A stretch of 45,568 bases of DNA from Stereocaulon alpinum (taxonomy: Eukaryota; Ascomycota; Lecanoromycetes; Lecanorales; Stereocaulaceae), in assembly GCA_018257865.1 (NCBI GenBank), contig JAEUBA010000146.1, positions 1 to 45,568 on the forward strand, given 5' to 3'. A program made the position numbers and the translations under genes. Position 1 is the first letter of the stretch. Each line of letters opens with the position of its first letter. Shown piece by piece: positions 12,383 through 21,790 of the stretch. Below the pieces are notes generated by a model. The model was not told the DNA's origin. It made no database searches and saw only the letters and a program-made list of their open reading frames with translations.

Positions 12383-12456
12383 TACTACTTAGGGGCGTAT
12401 AATAGTTAGTTAGGGGTAGCTTAGTAGTAGAAAACTTTAGTTAGGAGACTAAGATA
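12383..12456. other. Short segment between Gypsy-A and minisatellite element copy 2
   Basis: About 74 bp that should continue the Copia-2 leader after the CTAAG target site. No motif is recognised. It ends in the TA (12455-12456) used by the next insertion. Confidence 0.4.
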
Positions 12457-13659
12457 CTGTTATATCCACCTATAAAATTCTAATACTATAGTTAAACGGT
12501 TGACTACTAGTTAGATAATAGTCTTTATTTGGTTGGTATTCGGTTTATATTTGGTTATAACAACGTTAGAATATCTCTTACTAAAACCAATAACCGTTGC
12601 AGTTGGTAAACGGTTACAGTTGGTAAATAGTTGCAGTTGGTAGACCGTTGCAGTTGGTAAACGGTTGGTAGACGGTTGGTAAACAGTTGATTAATAATTA
12701 ATAAACTATCTAGGTATTACTAATATTGCTAGTGCTACTGGATATTACTGATATTACTAGATATTACTAATATTGCTAGTATTACAGGTGTTGCAGGTGT
12801 TATAGGTGTTATAGGATATTGTAGGTGTTGCTGATATTACTGGATATTGCAGGTGTTGTAGGTGTTATAGGATATTGTAGGTGTTGCTGGTGCTGTAGGA
12901 TATTACAGGTGTTACTAATGTTGCTAGTGCTGTAGGATATTGCAGGTGTTACTGATGTTGCTGGATATTACAGGTGTTACTGATGTTGCTGGATATTGCA
13001 GGTGTTGCAGGTGTTGCTAGTACTATAGGATATTGCAGGTGTTGCTGATGTTACTGGATATTGTAGGTGTTGCTGGTGCTGTAGGATATTGCAGGTGTTG
13101 CTGATGTTACTGGATATTACAGGTGTTGCTGATATTACTGGATATTGCAGGTGTTGCTGATGTTACTGGATATTACAGGTGTTACAGGTGTTACTGGTGC
13201 TGTAGAATATTACAGGTGTTGTAGGTATTGCTGGATATTGCAGGATATTGCAGGTATTGCTGATATTACTGGATATTATAGGTGTTGCTGATGTTACTGG
13301 ATATTGCAGGTGTTACTAATATTACTAGATATTATAGGTGTTGCAGGTGTTACTAGTGCTGCAGGATATTACAGGTGTTGCTAGATATTACAGGTACTAC
13401 TAATATTGCTGGAGTTGCTAGAGTTGCTGGAGTTACTGGTGTTACTAATAGTTACTAGAGTTGCTGGAGTTGGGGTTTTAGTTGGAGTTACGCAACCGTT
13501 GTCTAATAGTTGTAAAATTATCTATAGTTCTTACAGTTTTAGAACGGTAATATTCTAGTATTAATAGCGTTCTAGAACTAGTATAAACTTAAATCGGTTA
13601 AATAACTATATTAAACTTATATTATAACGAGATTAATTCTTAGTAAAGAGCCTATATAG
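12457..13659 (-). mobile_element. Minisatellite-bearing TA-insertion element, copy 2 (inverted)
   Basis: 1,203-bp copy in reverse orientation relative to copies 1 and 3. It begins CTGTTATATCCACC and ends GAGCCTATATAG, with TA on both sides (12455-12456, 13660-13661). It is the longest copy, and its terminal CTGTTATATCC retains the least mutated inverted repeat. The minisatellite inside occupies about 12710-13445. Confidence 0.75.
12710..13445 (-). repeat. Minisatellite array, copy 2
   Basis: Reverse-strand version of the 9-10-bp array: GGATATTGCAGGTGTTGCTG-like units in variable order. It is longer than the array in copy 1 (about 735 against 540 bp) and intermediate in RIP damage, retaining many TG and CA steps. 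A shorter array of GGTTGGTAGAC/GGTTGGTAAAC units lies at about 12600-12690. Confidence 0.88.
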
Positions 13660-13661
13660 TA

Positions 13662-14382
13662 CTAGTAATCTTACCTATATTTAGGCTCTTAAGCTAAGTA
13701 ACGTTTACTCGCGTAGAAATAATAAAATAAACTACTACTATACTTTATTTAGCTAGTACTAATTCCGCCTATAAAATACTTTATTAGAAATACTAAGATT
13801 AAGACGTATATATATTATTAACTTATTAAAGTTTTTTTATAGCTAGAAATCCCTAGCCTCCTTATTCTTACTAATTATATTACTATAAAATAGGTAAATA
13901 AGCTAACTTATAGGAAATTTAAACCCCTATTAGGCTTAAGACTCTAGCTACCGAACGCTATCTATAAAAACTCTATATATAGAGTAATCTAAGAGGTTTT
14001 TTAAATCTCTAGATCCTAGTTAAGCCTACTATATATAAATAAGACCTCTATTATTTTATCTTAATTAGACGAAAGGTAATTAAATATTACCCCTAAAGTC
14101 TAACTAAGGGAGAGGTAATTATATAAAGTCCTTAAAGTCTAACTAAGGTAATTAAACTAAGACCTTAAAGTCTAACTAGGGTAATTAACTAATACCTATA
14201 AAGTCTAACTAAGAGAGAGGTAATTATACGAAGTCCTTAAAGTCTAACTAAGGTAATTAAACTAAGACCTTAAAGTCTAACTAAGGCGATTAACTAACAC
14301 CCCTAAAGTCTAATTAGGGGAGAGGTAATTAAATAAAGCCCCTAAAGTCTAACTAAGGTAGTATATAGAAGGACGGGTAAAA
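13662..14382 (+). other. Unclassified RIP-mutated segment, possible coding remnant
   Basis: No family recognised. One plus-strand frame is open apart from Gln/Trp-type stops across most of 13800-14380 and runs into the tandem array at 14074-14360, so this may be part of a gag-like or repeat protein of the interrupted Copia-2 or another element. It could equally be non-coding. Confidence 0.35.
14074..14360 (+). repeat. Tandem array of AAAGTCTAACTAAGG units
   Basis: At least seven repeats with a period of about 36-45 bp, each with the core CCTAAAGTCTAACTAAGG followed by either GGTAATTAAACTAAGAC or AGAGGTAATTATATAAAG. Larger alternating blocks of about 110-120 bp are visible. In one frame the core reads (K/Q)SLTKV-like peptides, so the array may once have been coding. 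Confidence 0.85.
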
Positions 14383-14800
14383 TGTAAGGAGTAGGTCAGA
14401 CTCCGGGAGGGGCACTGAATATCGCGCAAGTAACCGCGCTGATTGGCTAGCTTAGAGGCACCCTAGCAGGGCCTTAACTGGGTATGGTATTGCGCTATCA
14501 CGCGCAGATTGGCCAGCTTAGAGGCGCCCTGCGGGGGCTTCAACTAGGCCTTAGTAAGGCGCTCTACGGGGGCCTTGCGACCCGATAACTCTCGCTAAGC
14601 GGCGTTGATCTGGGGGAAGTTCAACTTACACTAGGCCTTAGGGACGAGTCCCTAAGGAGGGGGATAGTTATAAGGGGTAGATACGCTATAAGGACCCTAA
14701 TAGGGGCCTACTAGGTATCGGATCCGATATCCTTAACTTTTACCTCTTCTAGGTAGTAGAGGGGTAGGGCTCTAGCTCGGAGTCTAACCTACTCCTTATA
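14383..14800. mobile_element. 418-bp TG...CA element with terminal inverted repeats and TSD TAAAA
   Basis: Bounded by a perfect 5-bp duplication TAAAA (14378-14382 and 14801-14805). The left end reads TGTAAGGAGTAGGTCAGACT; the right end is its inverted complement with changes only of RIP type (TATAAGGAGTAGGTTAGACT when reversed). TG...CA ends plus a 5-bp TSD would fit a solo LTR, but terminal inverted repeats of over 20 bp are more like a small DNA element. Its left half (to about 14650) keeps many CA, TG and CG dinucleotides and contains an internal direct repeat (GATTGGC(T/C)AGCTTAGAGGC, about 14440 and 14508) and GGCGCCCTGCGGGGGC-like GC-rich motifs. Confidence 0.7.
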
Positions 14801-14805
14801 TAAAA

Positions 14806-14951
14806 CTAGTATAGAACTTAAAATATAAGTCTTATACTACCCTATATCTATCCTTCTTTATTTATTATAGCGATATTAAACGCTCTTAGCGCTATAAATA
14901 GTAGCGAATTACTTAAAAGTTTAAATATTATACCTTCCGCGACTTCCTATA
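14806..14951 (+). other. Segment before minisatellite element copy 3; possible start of X1
   Basis: In the plus frame that reads through the minisatellite insertion into X1, the last codons (SATSYNTLI across the empty site) match LSYNTLI in X2 (about 44305-44330). Upstream of that, similarity to X2 fades, so the left boundary of X1 is unclear. Confidence 0.4.
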
Positions 14952-14953
14952 TA

Positions 14954-16061
14954 CTATATAGGCTCTTTACTAAGAATTAATCTCGTTATAATATAAGTTT
15001 AATATAGTTATTTAACCGATTTAAGTATATACTAGTTCTAAAACGCTATTAATACTAGAATATAACCGTTCTAAAACTATAAGAACTATTAATAATTTTA
15101 TAACTATTAGATAACGGTTATATAACCCTAACTACAACCCTAACTACAACCCTAACTATAACCCTAACTATAAAGCAATATCTAGTAACTCTAGTAACTC
15201 CAGCAACTCTAGTAATATCAGTAGTACCTACAATATCCAGTAATATCAGTAACACCTGTAATATCTAGCAGTACTAGTAACACCTATAATATCTAGTAAT
15301 ATTAGCAGCACCTGCAATATCCAGTAATATTAGCAATACCTATAATATCCTACAGCACCAGCAGTACCAGTAATATCTAGTAATATTAGTAATACCTATA
15401 ACACCTGCAATATCTAGTAATATTAGCAATACCTATAACACCTACAATATCCAGCAGTACTAGTAATATCTACAATATCTAGTAATATTAGCAGTACCTA
15501 CAATATCTAGTAACATTAGTAACACCTATAATACCTATAATATCTAGTAATATTAGTAACACCTATAATATCTAGTAGCACTAGTAATACCTATAATATC
15601 TAGTAATATTAGTAACACCTGCAATATCCAGTAATATTAGTAACACCTATAATATCCTATAATACCTATAATACCTACAATACCTATAATACCTACAATA
15701 CCTACAACACCTATAATATCTAGTAATATTAGCAACACCTGTAATACTAGTAATATTAGTAATATTAGTAATATTAGTAACATCCAGTAGCACTAGTAAT
15801 ATTAGTAATATCTAGTAATATTAGTAATACCTAGATAGTTTATTAATTATTAATCAACTATTTAGTACTAACCGTCTACTAATCGTTTACTAACCGTCTA
15901 CTAACCGTCTACTAACTGCAACGGTTGTTAGTTTTAGTAAGAGATATTCCAACGTTGTTATAACCAAATATAAACCGAATACTAACCAAATAAAGACTAT
16001 TATCTAACTAGTAGTCAACCGTTTAATTATAGTATTAGAATTTTATAGGTAGATATAATAG
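14954..16061 (+). mobile_element. Minisatellite-bearing TA-insertion element, copy 3
   Basis: 1,108-bp copy in the same orientation as copy 1, flanked by TA (14952-14953, 16062-16063), starting CTATATAGGCTCTTTACT and ending GGTAGATATAATAG. Removing it with one TA restores the X frame (SYNTLI), which independently supports the boundaries. It is the most RIP-damaged copy: the CAACCCC head units now read AACCCTAACTACAACCCTAA. Confidence 0.78.
15175..15835 (+). repeat. Minisatellite array, copy 3 (heavily RIP-mutated)
   Basis: Same unit family as 4673-5215, but most CAGCAA and CTGCAA units have become TAGTAA and TATAAT (for example TATCTAGTAATATTAGTAAC). An ACCGTCTACTA array follows at about 15870-15915. 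Confidence 0.88.
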
Positions 16062-16063
16062 TA

Positions 16064-18183
16064 TAATACCCTAATCTAAATCTTAGTAATAAAGGATTTC
16101 TAGACTATAGAAGATAATATTTAGGGGAGTACCCTTATTTATAAAGCTAGTAGAATTATATAGATAACTACTAACTTAGATCTATAGAATACTATTCGCT
16201 ATATATATTTATATAGTTACTAGCGTTATAAGCTCTACGTTAACCTAGGGGTACTTTATTAGTTATACTATATTAATTAATAGTTAGGATATTTACTAAT
16301 AGGTATAATAATATTAATTAAGGGTAATACGGCCTATCTAAACTAACCTTATAAAGGTATTTTTAATATTACTTACCGCTTAAAACCTCCTTCTACTATA
16401 GTACTACCTAAGGGGAATACTCTTAAAAGATAGTCTACCCTAAAGCCTCTTATTAATCCTTTTAATCCTACTAATAAGTATACTATTCCGCCTATTAGGA
16501 ATCTAGAGAAGCCTATAGATCTTAGCTCCCGTAAGGATAGTAGTAGTAGTATAAATTATAAGGAAGAGAATAATAGAGAGGAGAGGGATTTAATAGATAA
16601 GGATAAGTAGAAGGTATTATAGATTAATAAGGTCTATACGGGTAGGATACTAAGGTTATATAATATTAAGATAGGTATAGTAGTAAACGCTAGAGTAGCT
16701 ACTAAAGATCTAGAGGCTTTAGAGTAGGGGGATTAGGATAAGAAATAAGTATTTTAACCTCTACCTTCTTATTTACTCGCTACTAAATACTACCCTAGCG
16801 TTAATATAACTAAAGTTAAAGACTAACTATAATAGTTAGATACTACGTAGTAGTATATAGAGTTATTATTCTAGCTTAAGGAGGGAAATAAATCTATTAA
16901 TAATACCTAAACCCTCTAAGGGCTATTATCTATAGTAGACTTAGAAGGCTAGATAATAAAGATTAAACCCTATATCTATTAGCTATATTATACCGTTTAG
17001 ATATAGCAGAAGGCGTACTAGTAAGGGGGGGATATAAATAGGGATAATCTTAGATTTAGAAAGGTCTATATCTATTTAATTCCTAGCTTTTAAGAGAACC
17101 TACTAACGTCTAACTTAAACTAGATACTTACGATTTGTATTATATATATCCTTAAGTACTAACTCTTATTATAATAGCGTAAGGTATTTAAAATACGCTA
17201 TAAGGGTTATTAAAATCTTAAATAATTCGAAGCGTTAACTTATTCTACTAAGTATCTACCCCCTTTAAAGTTAAAGGTATAGAGCGGTAATACTATATAT
17301 CCCTCTACTAACTAATAGGATATTAGTTATCTATATATTAAGAAAAGCGTAGCCTTTTTAACTAGATTAGCGAAGAAAGGGTTCGTTCTAGTTATTATAC
17401 TAGCTAAAGTCGTCGGGAACTAGCTAAAGGAATAGTCTAAGATAATTAATACTTAATATCTAATATTAAAGCTACTATATATCTATACTTATATAGGTAA
17501 AACCTATAATAATATTAATACTACCCTACTTATATTAGAAAATACTAAACTACTAAGATATAATAAAGCTAGAAAAGTTAAAGATAAATAGGAGCGGTTT
17601 CTCCTATTAACTATAAAGGGATTATATAAAAAGTATATAATAGAAGTACTATAAGACCTTTAGGGTTTATCTCTATATAACTATAATTTCTATATTAGCT
17701 AAATCTTTATCGACGAGTTCTATAAGACGTAAATAATTAACGGAGAGTATCCTAAGATAGTCTTAGGTATTAAGAACGAAATTAATACCTAAGTTCTTAC
17801 TAAAATACTAGAGGGTAATATAAACGAATCGAATAATACTAGTATAGATAATTAGCGTATAAGTTTATACCGGATATCTTTACCTTAGGTATAGGGTTTC
17901 TCTACTATACCTTAGATACGCGACCTAACTAACTACTTAGCTATAATCTATATAATTAAGTAGCCGTAGTAGGAGGATTATAATAATTATTAATATCTAA
18001 CTTACGCTGAAGTTAAGGCTATTAGAAAAATAATAGCTAGCTACTAAAAGCGAAAGAATCTAGTTAATAAGAGCGAGAATAATTAGAATATTATAGATAT
18101 AAAGGCTATCCTAAACTCTATTAAAATTAAGCGGACGCCTATAACTAGAGATATTAAAGGGACTATTAAGTTTATTAAGCTAC
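16064..18183 (+). pseudogene. Element X copy 1, unidentified long ORF, 5' segment
   Basis: I do not recognise this protein. A plus-strand frame runs with almost only TAA/TAG stops at Gln/Trp-like positions, so a long coding region decayed by RIP is likely. The first 330 bases (to about 16393) match X2 at 44330-44640 in nucleotide and predicted peptide (a GSTLIY block and a LGYLLIGII block). A hydrophilic Ser/Lys/Asp/Glu-rich linker follows (about 16480-16630), then a long Leu/Ile/Lys-rich region. No RT YxDD, integrase, zinc knuckle or helicase motif was found. Copia-1 interrupts the frame at GCTAC (18179-18183); the ORF resumes at 32378. Confidence 0.6.
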
Positions 18184-18317
18184 TATTAAAATTCGGGTGT
18201 TCGTATACTAAGCCTTGGTATTAATAACTAAGACTTAGCACTAACCCTTATTTATATCTTACACAGTCGCACTTACTTAGCTAGATAATTAAGTATTCTA
18301 CCTATTATATTTTAATA
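18184..18317 (+). repeat. Copia-1 5' LTR
   Basis: 134-bp LTR starting TATTAAAATTCGGGTGTTCG and ending CTATTATATTTTAATA; ancestral ends TG...CA are mutated here but preserved in the partner LTR. It differs in length from the 3' LTR mainly by a 4-bp CTTA repeat near 18273. Confidence 0.93.
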
Positions 18318-18340
18318 GGTTATAAGCCCGGTACGCTAGG
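18318..18340 (+). promoter_or_regulatory. Copia-1 primer-binding site (initiator tRNA-Met half)
   Basis: GGTTATAAGCCCGG directly after the LTR. Undoing one TG-to-TA change gives GGTTATGAGCCC, the complement of the anticodon arm of initiator tRNA-Met, matching the internal priming known for Drosophila copia. The second copy (44882) reads GGTTATAAGCCCAG. Confidence 0.65.
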
Positions 18341-19089
18341 TATCGCTAGAACAGCTCTTCTTTTAGAATTATATTCCTCTTAGATAGTTACTAAGTCCTC
18401 CCTAACGTAAGCTACGTATACGTAAGCTAAACCTCTAATACCTATTTAGTCTTAGTCTTAAGTAATAACTCTTTAATCTTCGTACTGCGAGATTAACTTA
18501 TAGCGATAATAATCGACTAAAAAGAGGAGACTAGGGAACCCCTAGCTATTCTATTCTTTCTAGGGTTATTACTACCGAAAAATACGCTAATAAGTGCTAC
18601 TAAGTAATCCCTTCTAGCGTACCTTAGTAGGTATCTATAAACTCTAAAGCTGAGACCTCTAAAGCGATATCTAGCTTCTATAGTAGTAAGAATACTAACC
18701 TATATAAAATAGAATCATCGAATTTCTACGGAGATTTATTAAAAAACACGACTTTTCAGACGCCTAGAAAGCGATTAATTATTAATTACTAAGGGGCTAG
18801 GTCCTAACCCCCCGATTCTTTTCTTACCTAACGAGCCGATTCCCAGCTATCTATCCTAATAAGTTGAAGGCCGGTATCCCCCGCCATCTATCCTAATAAG
18901 TTAGAGGCTGGTATTGCCCCAGCCGCTAGATACCTATTAAGATCCTTAGGAGATATCTATAAGATATCCGCTATAGGTATAGCTAGAAATCTATTATCTT
19001 CTTTATCTTCTAATTCGATACTATCTACTACTAATTTAAACCCTATCTAGTATATAAATACTATTACCTAGGTATACTGCCGCTCTAAG
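18341..19089 (+). other. Copia-1 5' leader
   Basis: Leader region up to the D insertion, aligning with 44906-45568 in the second Copia-1 copy. It contains a short tandem repeat around CTATCCTAATAAGTTGAAGG followed by CCGGTATCCCCC (about 18848-18935); three related units occur near 45365-45445. No ORF start can be fixed because ATG codons are lost; gag may begin near its end. Confidence 0.6.
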
Positions 19090-19429
19090 TATAATATTAG
19101 GGCTCCGGGGTATACCGCACCCCCGGACTACTAAGCTATATAGTCTAATAGTATCGCCCTAGTAAGTACAGAATATTTTGAGTTTTGCCCTTAGGGGTTT
19201 AGCGGTAGACTGCGCCTATAGTTACTAGGTTAATAAGTATATTCGGTATAATAAAGCTTAACAATCTTAGCCCGAAATATTAAGGTTCGGGGTTTAATAC
19301 CGTTAAGGGGGTATAATTTCTAAGGGATTTTTTAGGGGGCGGTAGCTATAATTAGCTGCTAAGCGACCTAATAAGGTTCCCGCCCTCCTAACCCTACTAC
19401 GCTGCTTCAGCGCGCAGCCCGTAGCAATA

Positions 19430-19735
19430 AATTTTCGCTAGGGGCTTTAACTATATTATATCGCTAAGTCCTTTAGGTATAAATAATATTAATAGGGGCG
19501 CCCTACGGGGGCCTACTATCTAGCGGAATCGCCCTTTATAAGGGCCGCTATCTTTATTCGCTAAGTCCTTCGGGTACGAATAATCCGGTAGGGGCGCCCT
19601 TTAGGGGCCTACTACCTAGCGGAAGCGTCCTTTAGGGAGGCCGCTAACTAGAAGTTCCCTTTATAGGCTTTAACTTTCTTATTTCGCTAAGTCCTTTAGG
19701 TACGAATAATATCTAGTAGGGCGCCCTTCGGGGGC
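19430..19735 (+). repeat. GC-rich tandem repeat inside element D
   Basis: About three copies of a roughly 115-120-bp unit with the landmarks TTCGCTAAGTCCTTCGGGTA, CGAATAAT and GGGGCGCCCTACGGGGGCCT, separated by CTAGCGGAAGCG. Unusually GC-rich for this window. The GGCGCCCT-GGGGGC core resembles motifs in the 418-bp element at 14383. Confidence 0.75.
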
Positions 19736-19740
19736 CTTAC

Positions 19741-20278
19741 TATTATAGGTATACGTACTATTATATAGTAGTATAGGGCCAAAGTCGTTAACTTTAGTAT
19801 TCAGTCTTTTGACCCTAGGCAGTGGTCGAGCGGTAGTATACGGAGAAACATATACAGCTATAGTCGCCTGCGTAATATAATACCAAAGTTACTAGTTAGG
19901 AGGTTCTAGGTTCGATTCTCGCTGGTACGGGTTTCGGCGAGGACCCTAGCTGATAATCCCGTTAGGGGCTAACTACATAGTATAGCTATATTATCTACTA
20001 GACAGCGGCCTAGTAGCCGTAGGGGTCTGAGCAAGGGCTTAGTAGGGTATAGGCGCCTAACAGTTAGTCCTATACCGGAAGGTCGGCGCAAGCACGAGCG
20101 ATAGACCGTCTTAGGGCGCGACGCTATACGGGAGGGGGTGATATTATAGGTATACGCACTATTATATAGTAGTATAGGGCCAAAGTCGTTAACTTTAGTA
20201 TTCAGTCTTTTAACCCTAGGCAGTGGTCGAGCGGTAGTATACGGAGAAACCTATATAGCTATAGTCGCCTGCGTGATA
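19741..20278 (+). mobile_element. TRIM (miniature LTR element) nested in element D
   Basis: 538 bp with two 137-bp LTRs (19741-19877 and 20142-20278) and a perfect 5-bp target duplication CTTAC (19736-19740 and 20279-20283). The internal region is only 264 bp, with no ORF. A GGGAGGGGG tract lies just before the 3' LTR. Each LTR carries a tRNA A-box-like sequence and the interior carries a B-box-like sequence. This is the deepest insertion in the window: X1, then Copia-1, then D, then this element. Confidence 0.9.
19823..19920 (+). promoter_or_regulatory. Split pol III-like A and B boxes in the TRIM
   Basis: TGGTCGAGCGGTAGTATACGG (19823-19843) resembles a tRNA-Leu/Ser A box, and GGTTCGATTCTC (19909-19920) fits a B box. 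The A box lies in the LTR and the B box in the internal region. The flanks do not fold into a closed tRNA acceptor stem, so this is not called a tRNA gene. Confidence 0.4.
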
Positions 20279-20559
20279 CTTACGACCCAACTTATACCGA
20301 ATATTCGGGCTTATTATAGGGGAACGATGTTTTTCTACCCTACTAGGCGCTGTGGACGTCGCCCTAGGGGGGGGATAATTATTAGGGCTCCGGGGTATAC
20401 CGCACCCTCGGACTACTAAGCTATATAGTCTAATAGTGTCGCCCTAGCAAGCACTAAACATTTTGAGTTTTACCCTTAGGGGTTTAGCGGTAGACTGCGC
20501 CTATAGTTACTAGGTTGATATATAAGTACTTTCGATACCTTCTTCGGGATCTAATCTAA

Positions 20560-21790
20560 TTCGATAAGTTACCTCTTAACTACGTCGATACTAATTATAT
20601 ACCCCTAGAACGGTCCCTATCTCCTTATAACTCTAATTCTAAAGCTAGTAAATTAACCCTAGAACCTCCTAGTAATACTAATATCTTCGGCCTTTAAGTT
20701 AAACGTATACCGCCTTAGGCTTCCTTAGGTCCTCCTCTAGCGAAATAATAGTAATTATATAAAGAGATAACTACCGCTCGTCCCTAAAAGACTCTGCTAA
20801 CTTAAAGACCTCTAAAGCCTATATTATAACCCTCTTCTTCTAATTTAACTCCTACTACTAGCGGAGCTTTAAAATACCTATATTATAGTAGATATTATAG
20901 CAGCTGAAGAATCTTATAATAGTAGCGTAAACTTACTACTTACTATAGTAGTTAAAGAATCCTATAGTAGTAGCAGAAGCTTCCCGCTTACCTCTATCTC
21001 TATCTTAAAGTCTAACTTTAGGTACTCCTAGTAGGTAGAGGAGATAGATAATTAGCTTATACTTAATAACTTAAAGCCTTTTACCGCTAAAACTTAAGTA
21101 AAAGCCTATACTGCGATTTATAATTAACTTAGGTTTAATACTTAGAAGATTATAAAGAACCTTACTATAGTAGATAAGATTCTAACTAAAGTCTCCTTAA
21201 ATTTTAAGCTGAAAGGAACTAGTATCTATATCGAATTAGTATAATACCTCTATTTAACCTCTCTAGAATCCTCTAAGGATATCGCCGAATATACCTAGAA
21301 GTTCTAAGAGGTTAATACCGAACTTAAGGAGCTTAACGCTAAAGTAGCCCTACTAGAACCGTACCTAATTTACCTCTATCTCTTAGGACTTAATAAAGCT
21401 TACGATACCTTTAAAATAGCTTATATTTAAAGCTACGCCCTATTCGGCGCTAATAAAGTTAACTTTAATAAAGTCTCCCTAGCGGCTACTAATAAGGAAT
21501 AACGAATCTAAGCGTAGTATAAGTACTCCGGACTAGCGATATTTATAGGTAGGAGGTCTATAAAAGATTATAACTCTACGAATAATAAGCCTTAGGAATA
21601 CTACCCCTACTATAAGAAGCTTAAGTAAAAAGATACCTATCTAATTATAAAGTATTAGTAGCTTTACTCTAAAATAAAGCCTAAAAAGTTTAAGTCTAAA
21701 GATAAAAGGTCTAAGAAATAGAAGCTAGAATATAATAATAGCCCTACTAAAGAACTAATATTTAGGACCCTCGCCGCTAGTATAAATAGG
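20560..21790 (+). pseudogene. Copia-1 gag pseudogene
   Basis: Plus-strand frame typical of copia gag: a helical region with TWKF and NTELKEL-like blocks (about 21290-21340), LLGLNKAYDTF-like text (about 21385-21420) and a degraded zinc knuckle YPYYKKLKxKDTY (about 21603-21640), fitting a C-x2-C-x4-H core with Cys and His changed to Tyr or stop. A Lys-rich tail follows. The start is unknown because the ATG is lost. It continues in frame toward protease, as usual in copia polyproteins. Confidence 0.75.

Larger units (their letters stand above)
19090..20520 (+). mobile_element. Element D, short non-autonomous LTR element
   Basis: Two 145-bp direct repeats (19090-19234 and 20376-20520) sharing ATTAGGGCTCCGGGGTATAC and ending TTACTAGGTT(A/G)ATA, with a run of eight Gs (PPT-like) just before the second. 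Flanks share TAAG (19086-19089 and 20523-20526); a full 5-bp duplication would need one mismatch. The interior lacks coding capacity, and without the nested TRIM the element is about 0.9 kb. This is the form of a TRIM/LARD-type non-autonomous retrotransposon, inserted in the Copia-1 leader/gag. Confidence 0.75.

Noticed and set aside
14640..14800. A 3' LTR preceded by a PPT (AAGGAGGGGGATAG)
   Set aside because: The purine run is real, but no partner LTR was found and the TAAAA-bounded 418-bp element explains both borders better.
15121..15175. Telomere-like CCCTAA repeats
   Set aside because: The runs AACCCTAACTACAACCCTAA are RIP products of the CAACCCCAACTGCAAC head units seen intact in copy 1 (4640-4665); the period and interruptions do not fit a telomere.
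4466..16061. Copies 1 and 3 of the minisatellite element as LTRs of one giant retrotransposon
   Set aside because: They are direct repeats, but a third copy is inverted between them, all three have TA flanks, and copies 1 and 3 each split different older elements (Gypsy-B remnant and X1).
16064..18183. Element X as a LINE or dsRNA-virus-derived polymerase
   Set aside because: I looked for FADD/YxDD and GDD-type motifs in the reconstructed frames and found none; the LGED string near 32820 lacks the surrounding polymerase motifs.
19818..19930. tRNA-Leu/Ser gene
   Set aside because: A- and B-box-like motifs exist, but no closed acceptor stem or convincing T stem can be formed, and the A box is part of a repeated LTR.
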